DNA from: Caulobacterales bacterium
GTDB taxonomy: Bacteria > Pseudomonadota > Alphaproteobacteria > Caulobacterales > Caulobacteraceae
Assembly (NCBI GenBank): GCA_019510435.1
Contig: JAEKKJ010000017.1
Coordinates: 1-64,000 of the forward strand
Length of the DNA stretch: 64,000 bases
Direction: 5' to 3'
Shown here: in pieces, positions 50,479 to 58,692 of the stretch
How positions within the stretch are numbered: the first letter of the stretch is position 1
Layout: every line of letters starts with the position of its first letter
Translations under genes and position numbers: made by a program
Notes under the pieces: generated by a model
Databases searched by the model: none
The model's input: only the letters and a program-made list of their open reading frames with translations
Told to the model about the DNA's origin: nothing

Positions 50479-51251
50479 CTGCCCCGCTGGATCGGCGCGC
50501 CTGGCTCCGGGGCGCCCTCGCCACGACGGTCAGCGTCCTGGCCGCCGCCTGCGACAGGGTCGCCGGATCGCCGAGGGTCAACAGCACCCTCGAGGGGGCC
50601 GAGACGCTGACACGCTCGTCGCACGGCCTGATCGTCGGCCGTGCGGCCCTGGCGCGGGAATATCCTGCGAGCGCGATCTCGCCGGACTTCCGGGCCAACG
50701 GGACCACCAATCCCGACAGCGAAGCCTATCAGGCGCTGGCGTCCGGCCAGTTCCGCGACTGGCGGCTGGAGATCGGCGGCCTGGTCGACACGCCCTTGAG
50801 CCTCTCGCTGGCGGACCTCCAGGCGGCGCCCGCGCGTAGCCAGATCACGCGGCACGACTGCGTAGAGGGGTGGAGCAGCATCGCCCAGTGGCGGGGCGCG
50901 CGCCTCGGCCCGCTCCTGCAGCGCGCGCGCCTGAAGCCACAGGCCCGCTACATCGCCTTCTTCTGCGCCGACGCGCTGGAACTGACGTTGGACGGGACTG
51001 GCGACTATTACGAAACGATCGCCGTCGCCGACGCCTTCCACCCCCAAACCATCCTGGCCTACGAGATGAACGGCCGCCCCTTGCCCGTCGCCCACGGGGC
51101 TCCGATCCGCCTGCGCCTGGAGCGACAGCTCGGCTACAAGATGGCGAAGTACGTCATGCGCATCGAGGCAATCGCCGATTTTTCGAAGCTCGGGCGCGGG
51201 AAGGGCGGCTATTGGGAAGATCGCGGCTACCAATGGTACGCCGGAATCTGA
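50475..51251 (+). CDS. SUOX-fold molybdopterin oxidoreductase, lipoprotein-like
   Basis: 258 aa. The N-terminus DRRAWLRGALATTVSVLAAACD resembles a Tat/lipoprotein signal with a possible lipobox (LAAAC). The Moco-ligand Cys is in TRHDCVEGWSSIAQWRGARL, the hallmark of the sulfite-oxidase family, and LPVAHGAPIRLRLERQLGYK forms the C-terminal part. Periplasmic or membrane-anchored reductase/oxidase receiving electrons from, or giving them to, the b561. Substrate unknown; MsrP-type sulfoxide reduction is one possibility. Confidence 0.88.
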   Translation: MTAPLDRRAWLRGALATTVSVLAAACDRVAGSPRVNSTLEGAETLTRSSHGLIVGRAALAREYPASAISPDFRANGTTNPDSEAYQALASGQFRDWRLEIGGLVDTPLSLSLADLQAAPARSQITRHDCVEGWSSIAQWRGARLGPLLQRARLKPQARYIAFFCADALELTLDGTGDYYETIAVADAFHPQTILAYEMNGRPLPVAHGAPIRLRLERQLGYKMAKYVMRIEAIADFSKLGRGKGGYWEDRGYQWYAGI

Positions 51252-51591
51252 ACGCCGGGGTCACCGCGAGCGGCCGTGGCCCATCGCGAAGGCGCGCCGA
51301 CCGCGTCAGGGTGGTTTTGAATCCGCCCGAGGTTTCGCCAAGTCGCTGGGCCGATCTTCCACGACATATCGTCACAGCCATCGATCCCGGGAATCCCGGC
51401 GAACACCTTCAGTGATCGAAAAACCTCCAAAGAATCCGCGCATCGCATTCCTGCCCACCTCCGGTCGCGCGACCGCGCGGCCCGGAGCGGCCGCGCCGGC
51501 CTCACGCAAGGCGACCGTGCACGCCATGGCTCTTAAGGGGTCCTGCACCGGGCGATGGCCAACTGGAGCGACCAAGGTCGGGGCTCCCATC

Positions 51592-53355
51592 GTGATTGTC
51601 TGGCGTGCGCTTTTCGATGACCGTTTCGACTCCCTGATGGAGGACCATCGCCGGGGTGTTGCAAGTCATCTGGTCTCGCCGCTGATCTTCACGGCCGCGC
51701 TGGGCATCAACACAAACTGGAAAACCGCGGCGCTGTGGGGCGCGGCGACCGCGGCCACGGTGGTCTTGGGCCACATTTTTAAGGCGTCCCCGCAGGCCGG
51801 CCTAGCGCGACGCGTATCGTCCGGCCTCGCCTGTCTGGCGACGATCGCGCTTTGGAGCCTGCTCTGGACGATGGCCGCGGTCATCTTCTGGTTCACCTCT
51901 GAACCGGGCCTGCGGATCACGTCCATCGTCCTGCTCATCAGCCTGCTCAGTTTGGCCTACAGCGCCTCATTCCGCTCGAGGGCCGTGCTCGTCGCATCTG
52001 GAACGCTTCCCGCCGCGACGGTGCTGTTGCTGCCGATGGGCCTCGGCGGTTATTCGCCGCGAGTCACCGTCTCCGTCGCGCTCGCCCTGCTGGCCGCGGC
52101 CTTCTACTTTGTTCGCGCCGTGCAGCGCAGCGAGGAAAACGCGCGGGCCTTGCGCGGCGCGCAGGAGGCCTTGCGCGCCGAGACCGCGCGCGCGGTGGCG
52201 GCCAACAACGCCAAATCAGCCTTCCTCGCCGTCACGAGTCACGAGCTGCGCACCCCTATGAATGGGGTGCTCGGGATGGCGCACGCCCTGACCTTGACCA
52301 AGCTGAGCCGGCAGCAAGCCGGCTACGTCGACATGCTGGTCCGGTCCGGCAAGGCGCTGATGACGATCCTCAACGACATCCTGGACATCTCGAAGATCGA
52401 AGCCGGGAAGCTGGAGCTCGAAAGCATCGCCTTCGACCTCCACGACCTGACACGGCAGGTTCATGGGACCTGGCAGGAAACGGCCCGCGCCAAGGGCGTG
52501 CGGTTGATCTGCGAGGTTGACCCGGAAGTGCCCCAGTGGGTTTCCGGCGACGTCGCTCGGCTGCGTCAGATCATGCAGAACCTCGTTTCGAACGCCCTGA
52601 AGTTCACCCAGGAGGGCGAGGTCAGGCTTTCAGTCAGCGCCGACCGTTCCGATGACCCCGCCGGACTGCGGATCGTGGTGTCCGACACGGGGGCGGGCAT
52701 GTCCGAGGCGCAGCAGGCGAGGCTCTTCCAATCCTTCATGCAAGCGGATCGCTCCACCGCCCGGCGATATGGCGGCACGGGATTGGGCCTGGCCATCTGC
52801 AAGCAATTGGTCGGCCTTATGGACGGAGAGATCGGCGTGCACAGCCGTCCCGATGAAGGGTCGAGCTTTTGGGTGTCCCTGCGATTGCCCGCCGCCGCGC
52901 CAGCGCAGGACGATCCGCAGGAGGTTGAGGTCGCCGACCTCGACGGGTGCTCGGTTCTGGTTGCGGATGACAACGCCATCAATCAAGCGGTCGCGCGCGC
53001 GATCCTGGAAGCCGTCGGGGCGACCATTTCGACCGCCTCTGACGGCCAGGAAGCCCTGGAGCGATTGAAGTCAGAGTCCTTCGACCTCGTGCTCATGGAC
53101 ATCCAGATGCCGCGGATGGGCGGCATCGAAGCGGTGAACTGCATCCGGGCGGGCCAGGCTGGTCGCCGGGATATTCCGGTGATCGCGCTGACGGCGGATG
53201 CGATGGCGGGGGTCGACGCCGAGCTGCTCGCTCAGGGCTTCGATGACGTCGCGCCCAAACCGATCAATCCCGCAGACCTCATCGCGGTCGTGCAGCGGCA
53301 TGGAATCCCGACGCAGCGCGATCCTGGCCCCCGGGCAATTGCGACGGCGTCCTAG
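51592..53355 (+). CDS. hybrid sensor histidine kinase/response regulator
   Basis: 587 aa from GTG 51592; the frame is open back to GTG 51412, but the additional 60 residues are Arg/Ala-rich and unlike a sensor. Several hydrophobic segments in the first about 160 residues form a membrane sensor. HisKA has the phospho-His in AVTSHELRTPMNGV (codon at 52240). HATPase: NLVSNALKF, DTGAGM, GGTGLGLA. The receiver has its Asp at 53098-53100 in VLMDIQMPRMGG and the Lys in APKPI. It is orphan, transcribed in the same direction as the b561 operon upstream and PaoABC downstream. Confidence 0.88.
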   Translation: MIVWRALFDDRFDSLMEDHRRGVASHLVSPLIFTAALGINTNWKTAALWGAATAATVVLGHIFKASPQAGLARRVSSGLACLATIALWSLLWTMAAVIFWFTSEPGLRITSIVLLISLLSLAYSASFRSRAVLVASGTLPAATVLLLPMGLGGYSPRVTVSVALALLAAAFYFVRAVQRSEENARALRGAQEALRAETARAVAANNAKSAFLAVTSHELRTPMNGVLGMAHALTLTKLSRQQAGYVDMLVRSGKALMTILNDILDISKIEAGKLELESIAFDLHDLTRQVHGTWQETARAKGVRLICEVDPEVPQWVSGDVARLRQIMQNLVSNALKFTQEGEVRLSVSADRSDDPAGLRIVVSDTGAGMSEAQQARLFQSFMQADRSTARRYGGTGLGLAICKQLVGLMDGEIGVHSRPDEGSSFWVSLRLPAAAPAQDDPQEVEVADLDGCSVLVADDNAINQAVARAILEAVGATISTASDGQEALERLKSESFDLVLMDIQMPRMGGIEAVNCIRAGQAGRRDIPVIALTADAMAGVDAELLAQGFDDVAPKPINPADLIAVVQRHGIPTQRDPGPRAIATAS

Positions 53356-53464
53356 GTAACGTCGGCCTCCCCGTCGCCTCAGGACGGTCGAAGCGGGGAG
53401 TGGCCTGATAACGGCCGTCCGCGGCTCGGCGACGAAGGCCCACAGGCCGCCCGACAAATACATA

Positions 53465-53494
53465 TACATCGGACAGATTGTCGTGGATGATACA
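53465..53494 (+). promoter_or_regulatory. candidate operator/promoter before paoABC
   Basis: TACATCGGACAGATTGT (53465-53481), a near copy of the motif at 42426-42442, followed by TGATACA (53488-53494), in an AT-rich island 60-90 nt before the first gene. The element order is reversed relative to 42.4 kb. Possible shared control of the receptor and the oxidoreductase. Confidence 0.45.
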
Positions 53495-53556
53495 AACATT
53501 CTCATTAATGAGGTGTCGGCGCCGGCGCGCCGGGCGCGCATGCAGGGACCATTCGG

Positions 53557-54180
53557 ATGCAGGCCTTGGAGGAGAACGGCGTATCCCGCCGTGGCGTTCT
53601 GATCGCCGGCGCCGGTGTGATCGCGGCCACGGCGGCGCCTGGGGCTGAAGCGCAGCCTATGCCGCAAGCCACTGTCCCTGTGAGCTTCGAGGTCAACGGG
53701 GAACGACGAGAGCTGACCCTCGACGCTCGCACGACTCTGCTGGACGCGCTGCGCGAACACCTTCGCCTCACAGGAACGAAAAAGGGCTGCGATCACGGCC
53801 AATGCGGCGCCTGCACGGTGATCGTCGACGGGCGACGGATCAATTCCTGCCTGACCCTGGCGGTGATGCATGAGGGCGCGAAGATCACCACGATCGAGGG
53901 GCTCGGGCGACCGGACCGGCTGCATCCGCTGCAGGCGGCGTTCGTGAAGCACGACGGCTACCAATGCGGCTATTGCACGCCGGGCCAGATCTGCTCGGCG
54001 GTCGCCATGTTGGACGAACTGAAGGCGGGCCTGCCTAGCCACGTGAGCGAGACCCTCACCGAACGACCGCAAGCCACCGACGCCGAACTGCGCGAACGCA
54101 TGAGCGGCAACATCTGTCGCTGCGGCGCCTATTCCAACATCCAGGAGGCGATCCGCGAGGTCGCCGGCGTGCGCGCATGA
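53557..54180 (+). CDS. paoA: aldehyde oxidoreductase 2Fe-2S subunit (PaoA-like), Tat-exported
   Basis: 207 aa. Twin-arginine signal [20 protein letters not shown]. The plant-type 2Fe-2S site is [16 protein letters not shown] with a further Cys in NSCLTL, and the second cluster is [11 protein letters not shown] and GNICRCGAY. Such small subunits pass electrons within a molybdenum hydroxylase. It overlaps the FAD subunit by 4 nt. The Tat signal places the complex in the periplasm, as for E. coli PaoABC. Confidence 0.9.
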   Translation: MQALEENGVSRRGVLIAGAGVIAATAAPGAEAQPMPQATVPVSFEVNGERRELTLDARTTLLDALREHLRLTGTKKGCDHGQCGACTVIVDGRRINSCLTLAVMHEGAKITTIEGLGRPDRLHPLQAAFVKHDGYQCGYCTPGQICSAVAMLDELKAGLPSHVSETLTERPQATDAELRERMSGNICRCGAYSNIQEAIREVAGVRA

Positions 54181-55127
54181 AGGCCTTCAGCTACCAACGG
54201 GCGACCTCCCCGATGGACGCGGCGGCCAAGGCGACTGTCACGCCCGGCGCCAGGTTCATCGCGGGCGGCACCAACCTGCTCGACCTGATGAAGCTGGAGA
54301 TCGAGGCTCCGACCCACCTCATCGACGTGAACGGCATTGGCCTGGACAAGATCGAGAAGACCGAGGAGGGGGGCCTGAGGATCGGTGCGCTCGTGCGCAA
54401 CACAGATCTGGCGGCGCATGAAGACGTACGGCGCGACTACGGCCTCCTGAGTCGGGCTCTGCTGGCGGGCGCGTCGGGACAGCTCCGGAACAAGGCGACC
54501 ACCGCCGGAAATCTCCTGCAGCGGACGCGCTGCCCCTACTTCTACGACACCCAGCAGCCCTGCAATAAGCGCAAGCCCGGCAGCGGCTGTTCGGCCATCG
54601 GCGGGGTCAGCCGCCAGCTGGCCGTGGTCGGCGCGAGCCCGGCCTGCATCGCCACGCACCCCAGCGACATGGCGGTCGCGCTGCGGGCGCTGGACGCCGT
54701 CGTGGAGACCGTCGACGCGAAGGGGATGGCTCGCGCCATTCCGATCGCCGACTTCCATCGCCTGCCCGGCGAGACGCCGGACGTGGAAACCGCGCTGACA
54801 CCTGGCGAACTAATCACCGCCGTGACGCTGCCCAAGCCCGCGGGCGGCAAGCACATCTACCATAAGGTCCGCGACCGGGCCTCCTACGCCTTCGCCCTCG
54901 TCTCGGTGGGCGCGATCGTCCAGAAGGATGGCTCGGGTCGTGTGGCGCTCGGTGGGGTGGCGCACAAGCCGTGGCGCGTGGAGCCGGCGGACGCTCTGCT
55001 GAGACGCGGCGCCAAGCCGGTCATCGAGCATCTGCTCGCCGATGCTCAGCCGACCGCCGAGAACAGCTTCAAGGTGACCCTGGTCGAGCGCACCCTCGCT
55101 GCCGTCCTGGCCGAAGCGAGGGCCTGA
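54177..55127 (+). CDS. paoB: aldehyde oxidoreductase FAD subunit (PaoB-like)
   Basis: 316 aa. The FAD-binding PCMH motif is [13 protein letters not shown], followed by [20 protein letters not shown]. Cysteines in [21 protein letters not shown] match the additional 4Fe-4S site found in PaoB-type subunits. No signal peptide; it would travel with the Tat-exported PaoA. Between paoA and paoC, with 4-nt overlap and 3-nt gap respectively. Confidence 0.9.
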   Translation: MKAFSYQRATSPMDAAAKATVTPGARFIAGGTNLLDLMKLEIEAPTHLIDVNGIGLDKIEKTEEGGLRIGALVRNTDLAAHEDVRRDYGLLSRALLAGASGQLRNKATTAGNLLQRTRCPYFYDTQQPCNKRKPGSGCSAIGGVSRQLAVVGASPACIATHPSDMAVALRALDAVVETVDAKGMARAIPIADFHRLPGETPDVETALTPGELITAVTLPKPAGGKHIYHKVRDRASYAFALVSVGAIVQKDGSGRVALGGVAHKPWRVEPADALLRRGAKPVIEHLLADAQPTAENSFKVTLVERTLAAVLAEARA

Positions 55128-55130
55128 GCC

Positions 55131-57332
55131 ATGAAGTTCGACACACCCGCCACCACGAATCCGATCGACCAACTGAAGGTTATCGGCCGGCCCACCGATC
55201 GCATCGACGGGCCGCTCAAGACCACCGGGACGGCGCCCTATGCCAACGACCGGCACGACGTGGCGCCGAACCAGGCCTACGGCTATGTGGTCGTCGCCGG
55301 CATCGCCAAGGGCCGTGTCACTGCGATCGACACGAGCCGGGCGCGCGCCGCGCCGCGTGTCCTGGCCGTCGTGACCGCTCAGAATGCAGGCCCGCTCGGC
55401 AAGGGCATTTTCAATGTCGCCGCCCTGCTCGCCGGACCCGAGGTCCAGCACTACCACCAGGCTGTGGGTTTGGTGGTCGCCGAGACATTCGAACAGGCGC
55501 GCAGCGCGGCCGGCCTCGTGCGGCTCGACTACGAGCTCGCGCCGGGGGCGTTCGACCTGTCGACGGCGAGCGCTTCCGCGGTGAAGCCGAAGGACGGGTC
55601 GAGCGGTCCGGCCGACGCGGCCGTCGGCGACTTCGCCGGGGCGTTCGCCAAGGCGCCTGTGACGCTGGATGCGACCTACACCACGCCCGACCAGTCCCAT
55701 GCGATGATGGAGCCTCATGCGACCGTGGCGGTCTGGGAAGGGGATCGGCTCACAGTCTGGACGTCGAACCAGATGATCAACTGGAGCGCTGGGGATCTCG
55801 CAAGGGCCTTGGGAATCGCGCGGGAGAAGGTGCGGCTGGTGTCGCCGTTCGTCGGCGGCGGCTTCGGCGGCAAGCTTTTCCTGCGCGCCGACGTGTTGTT
55901 GGCGGCGCTGGGCGCGCGGGCCACGAACCGAGCCGTGCGTGTGGCCCTGCCACGCCCCCTGATGGCCAACAACACCACCCATCGGCCCGCCACCATCCAG
56001 CGCATTCGGATCGGCTGTCGGCGCAATGGCAAGATCATCGCGATCGGGCACGAAAGCTGGTCCGGCAACCTACCCGGCGGCGCTGCGGAGACCGCCGTCA
56101 ACCAGACGCGGCTGCTCTATGCCGGCGCCAATCGCATGACCGCGACCCGGCTCGCCGTGCTCGATCTGCCGGAGGGCAGTGCGATGCGCGCGCCCGGCGA
56201 AGCCTCCGGCATGATGGCGTTGGAGATCGCCATGGACGAGATGGCGGAAAAGGTCGGAATGGACCCCGTCAAATTCCGCGTCCTGAACGACACCCAGGAA
56301 GACCCTGAGAAGCCGGGGCGACCGTTCTCCCAACGCCAGCTCGTGAAGTGCCTGGAACTGGGCGCCGAGCGGTTCGCATGGAACCGGCGAAATCCGCGGC
56401 CTGGTCGCGTGCGCGACGGACGCTGGCTGGTCGGGATGGGCATGGCGGCCGCGTTCCGCAACAACCTGGTCACCCGCTCCGCTGCGCGGGTGCGCCTGGA
56501 CAACCGCGGCGTGCTCACCGTCGAGACCGACATGACGGACATCGGCACGGGCAGCTACACAATCATCGCCCAGACGGCCGCCGAGACGATGGGTTTGCCG
56601 CTGGAGAAGGTGGCCGTGCGGCTGGGCGATTCAACCTTCCCCGTCTCATGCGGATCGGGCGGCCAATGGGGCGGCAACAACTCGACCGCCGGTGTCTACG
56701 CAGCCTGCATGAAGCTGCGCGACGCGGTGGCGGAAAAGGCTGGGCTCGACCCGGCGCAAGCCGTCTTCGCCGACGGTCAGGTGAGGGGCGGCGACCGTCG
56801 CCTTGCCCTCGCCGACATCGCCGGGGACGCGGGCCTCGTCGCCGAGGATCACATCGAGTACGGCGATCTCGACAAGCGCTACCAACAGTCGACGTTCGGC
56901 GCGCACTTCGTCGAGGCCGCCGTCGACGCGGCGACTTGCGAGATCCGCATTCGGCGCATGCTGGCGGTCTGCGCGGCCGGGCGCATCCTCAATCCGAAGT
57001 CGGCGCGCAGCCAGGTGATCGGCGCGATGACCATGGGCGTTGGCGCGGCGTTGATGGAGGCCCTGGAGGTCGACAAGCGCCGCGGGTTCTTCGTGAACCA
57101 CGACCTCGCCAGCTACGAGGTGCCGGTCCATGCCGACATCCCGCACCAGGAGGTGATCTTCCTCGACGAGACCGATCCAATCTCGTCGCCGATGAAGGCG
57201 AAGGGCGTGGGGGAACTGGGCATCTGCGGCGTGGCCGCCGCGGTGGCCAATGCGGTGTACAACGCCACGGGGGTGCGGGTTCGGGACTATCCGATCACCC
57301 TGGATAAGCTACTGCACGGCCTTCCCGCTTAG
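55131..57332 (+). CDS. paoC: aldehyde oxidoreductase molybdenum subunit (PaoC-like)
   Basis: 733 aa, the length of PaoC. Moco-binding GGGFGGKLF and CGSGGQWGGNN, and the active-site Glu in KGVGELGICG (about E695). Xanthine dehydrogenase family. With PaoAB it would oxidise aromatic or aliphatic aldehydes to acids in the periplasm. I see no PaoD-like chaperone after it; a GST gene follows on the opposite strand. Substrate candidates are benzaldehyde-type compounds. Confidence 0.9.
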   Translation: MKFDTPATTNPIDQLKVIGRPTDRIDGPLKTTGTAPYANDRHDVAPNQAYGYVVVAGIAKGRVTAIDTSRARAAPRVLAVVTAQNAGPLGKGIFNVAALLAGPEVQHYHQAVGLVVAETFEQARSAAGLVRLDYELAPGAFDLSTASASAVKPKDGSSGPADAAVGDFAGAFAKAPVTLDATYTTPDQSHAMMEPHATVAVWEGDRLTVWTSNQMINWSAGDLARALGIAREKVRLVSPFVGGGFGGKLFLRADVLLAALGARATNRAVRVALPRPLMANNTTHRPATIQRIRIGCRRNGKIIAIGHESWSGNLPGGAAETAVNQTRLLYAGANRMTATRLAVLDLPEGSAMRAPGEASGMMALEIAMDEMAEKVGMDPVKFRVLNDTQEDPEKPGRPFSQRQLVKCLELGAERFAWNRRNPRPGRVRDGRWLVGMGMAAAFRNNLVTRSAARVRLDNRGVLTVETDMTDIGTGSYTIIAQTAAETMGLPLEKVAVRLGDSTFPVSCGSGGQWGGNNSTAGVYAACMKLRDAVAEKAGLDPAQAVFADGQVRGGDRRLALADIAGDAGLVAEDHIEYGDLDKRYQQSTFGAHFVEAAVDAATCEIRIRRMLAVCAAGRILNPKSARSQVIGAMTMGVGAALMEALEVDKRRGFFVNHDLASYEVPVHADIPHQEVIFLDETDPISSPMKAKGVGELGICGVAAAVANAVYNATGVRVRDYPITLDKLLHGLPA

Positions 57333-57417
57333 CCACCATCCGACCGGGCGACGGGCGGCGGCGCGCACTGGCCTAAGCCGATGGCTTCGCCACGCGCGCG
57401 CCGGTCCTCTGGCGGAC

Positions 57418-58026
57418 CTAGGCCGCAGCGCTCGGTCTGGCGCTGATGCGCTCGTGCCAGGCGATCAGATGTGGCTGATCTGGCTCGATATCCAGGCCGA
57501 TCACACGGGCGAAATCGATCATCGACAGGGCGCAGATGTCGGCCATGCTCAAGGCTTCGCCGGCGAGGAATTGCCGACCGTCGGCGAGTTCGGTATCCAG
57601 CCAGCGCTGGGCGTTGGCGTAGACGGCGCGATTGGACTCGCCGAAGTCGGTGTATTGTTTGACGAGCGCCGCCGTGCGCGGATGGGCGTGGCGCCAAAAC
57701 TGCTGCACTGGTTGCATCAACTGGAACTCGATGCGGCGAACCCACATGTCCACCTGCGCCTTCTCCAGCGCCGAGCGGCCGAACAGCGACGGCTCGGGGT
57801 GCAGTTCCTCGAAGTAGCGGCAGATCGCGACGGTTTCCGAAATGGTCGTCCCGTCGTCCAGTTCCAGGGTGGGCACCTGGCCCAGGGAGTTCTTCTGCAG
57901 GTAGTCCGGTGACTTTTGTTCACGCTTGGCAAGGTCGATCGGGGTCTCGGGAAGATCGATGCCCTTTTCGGCCAGAAATATGCGCACGCGCCGGGGATTT
58001 GGGCCCCGAGAACCGTAGAGTTTCAT
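57418..58026 (-). CDS. glutathione S-transferase family protein
   Basis: 202 aa, GGGAGA ribosome site. The thioredoxin-like N-domain has KLYGSRGPNPRRVRIFLAEKG and the cis-Pro motif LGQVPTLELDDG, SETVAICRYFEEL; the C-domain helix has LADGRQFLAGEALSMADICALS. It may conjugate or isomerise glutathione adducts, or cleave ethers (beta-etherase-type GSTs occur in related bacteria). Convergent with paoC, and preceded by the hairpin region at 58.1 kb. Confidence 0.88.
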   Translation of the reverse strand: MKLYGSRGPNPRRVRIFLAEKGIDLPETPIDLAKREQKSPDYLQKNSLGQVPTLELDDGTTISETVAICRYFEELHPEPSLFGRSALEKAQVDMWVRRIEFQLMQPVQQFWRHAHPRTAALVKQYTDFGESNRAVYANAQRWLDTELADGRQFLAGEALSMADICALSMIDFARVIGLDIEPDQPHLIAWHERISARPSAAA

Positions 58027-58692
58027 GTGATCTCCCTCTCCACACGGTCGTTCGGCCGGCCGACGGTCGGGCCGCCCCCGGTGCTCGACAATATCATCTA
58101 TATCGTACTAAATGTATCATGCAGTACATAGATGATCGATCGACGAGGTCGCGTCCGCCCTTCGCTGCGGCGAGGGCGCTTAAGGCATAGCGTGGGCGCG
58201 TACGCCGCGCCCCGCGCCGCAACGGGCAAGCTTGCGCGAAGTATCTGACGAGCGAGCATCGAGGCTAGCGTCACGAATATACTTCCTAAGATTGCTCTAT
58301 CTCGGAGTTCTACCCGCCAAGCCGCGACTTCGCTCCAGCAAATAACTGGCTATATCGGATCGCGATTGGGGCGCTGGCTGGCCTCGGTCCTAACGTCGAG
58401 CTTGAAGCGGCCGACTCTTGCGGTCCGCTCGGCCGCAGGGTCAGCCCGATGAAGACGACGGATCGTGGTCCTCGCAACGCCGTCGTCCCGGCCGCAGCGC
58501 ACTCGGGCGAGGCGCGCGCGCGTGACGCGGCGGAGCCCCTCTGCTGGCCGCCTCGCACTGACATCACCGCGCTCATCGACGTCCTGTGCCGGCGAAATCC
58601 AGCGGCTCAGCTCTCGAGCTAAGCCGCCGCACGGCGGCGGATACGTCGCCTCGAACCCGGCTCAAGCCGGGAAACAAAACGGGAGAGGGAAC
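58027..58692. other. long control region between GST and TonB receptor genes
   Basis: About 0.67 kb divergent region. Only the left third shows structure: the AT-rich imperfect palindrome at 58093-58136. The rest is GC-rich without a convincing gene. The open frame from 58465 is merely the N-terminal extension of the receptor frame, and a minus frame at 58310-58576 has no ribosome site or family. Both promoters must lie here. Confidence 0.6.
58093..58136. promoter_or_regulatory. extended imperfect palindrome upstream of GST
   Basis: ATCATCTAT (58093-58101) pairs with ATAGATGAT (58128-58136) and, after a 3-nt bulge, GTACT (58105-58109) pairs with AGTAC (58123-58127). The loop contains TGTATCA (58113-58119), the reverse complement of the TGATACA element at 42410 and 53488. 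It is most likely a regulator-binding site, 65-110 nt upstream of the GST start. Confidence 0.5.

Noticed and set aside
58310..58576. Minus-strand frame of 88 codons in the GST/receptor gap
   Set aside because: No ribosome site, low-complexity Ser/Arg/Ala translation, no homologous family recognised.
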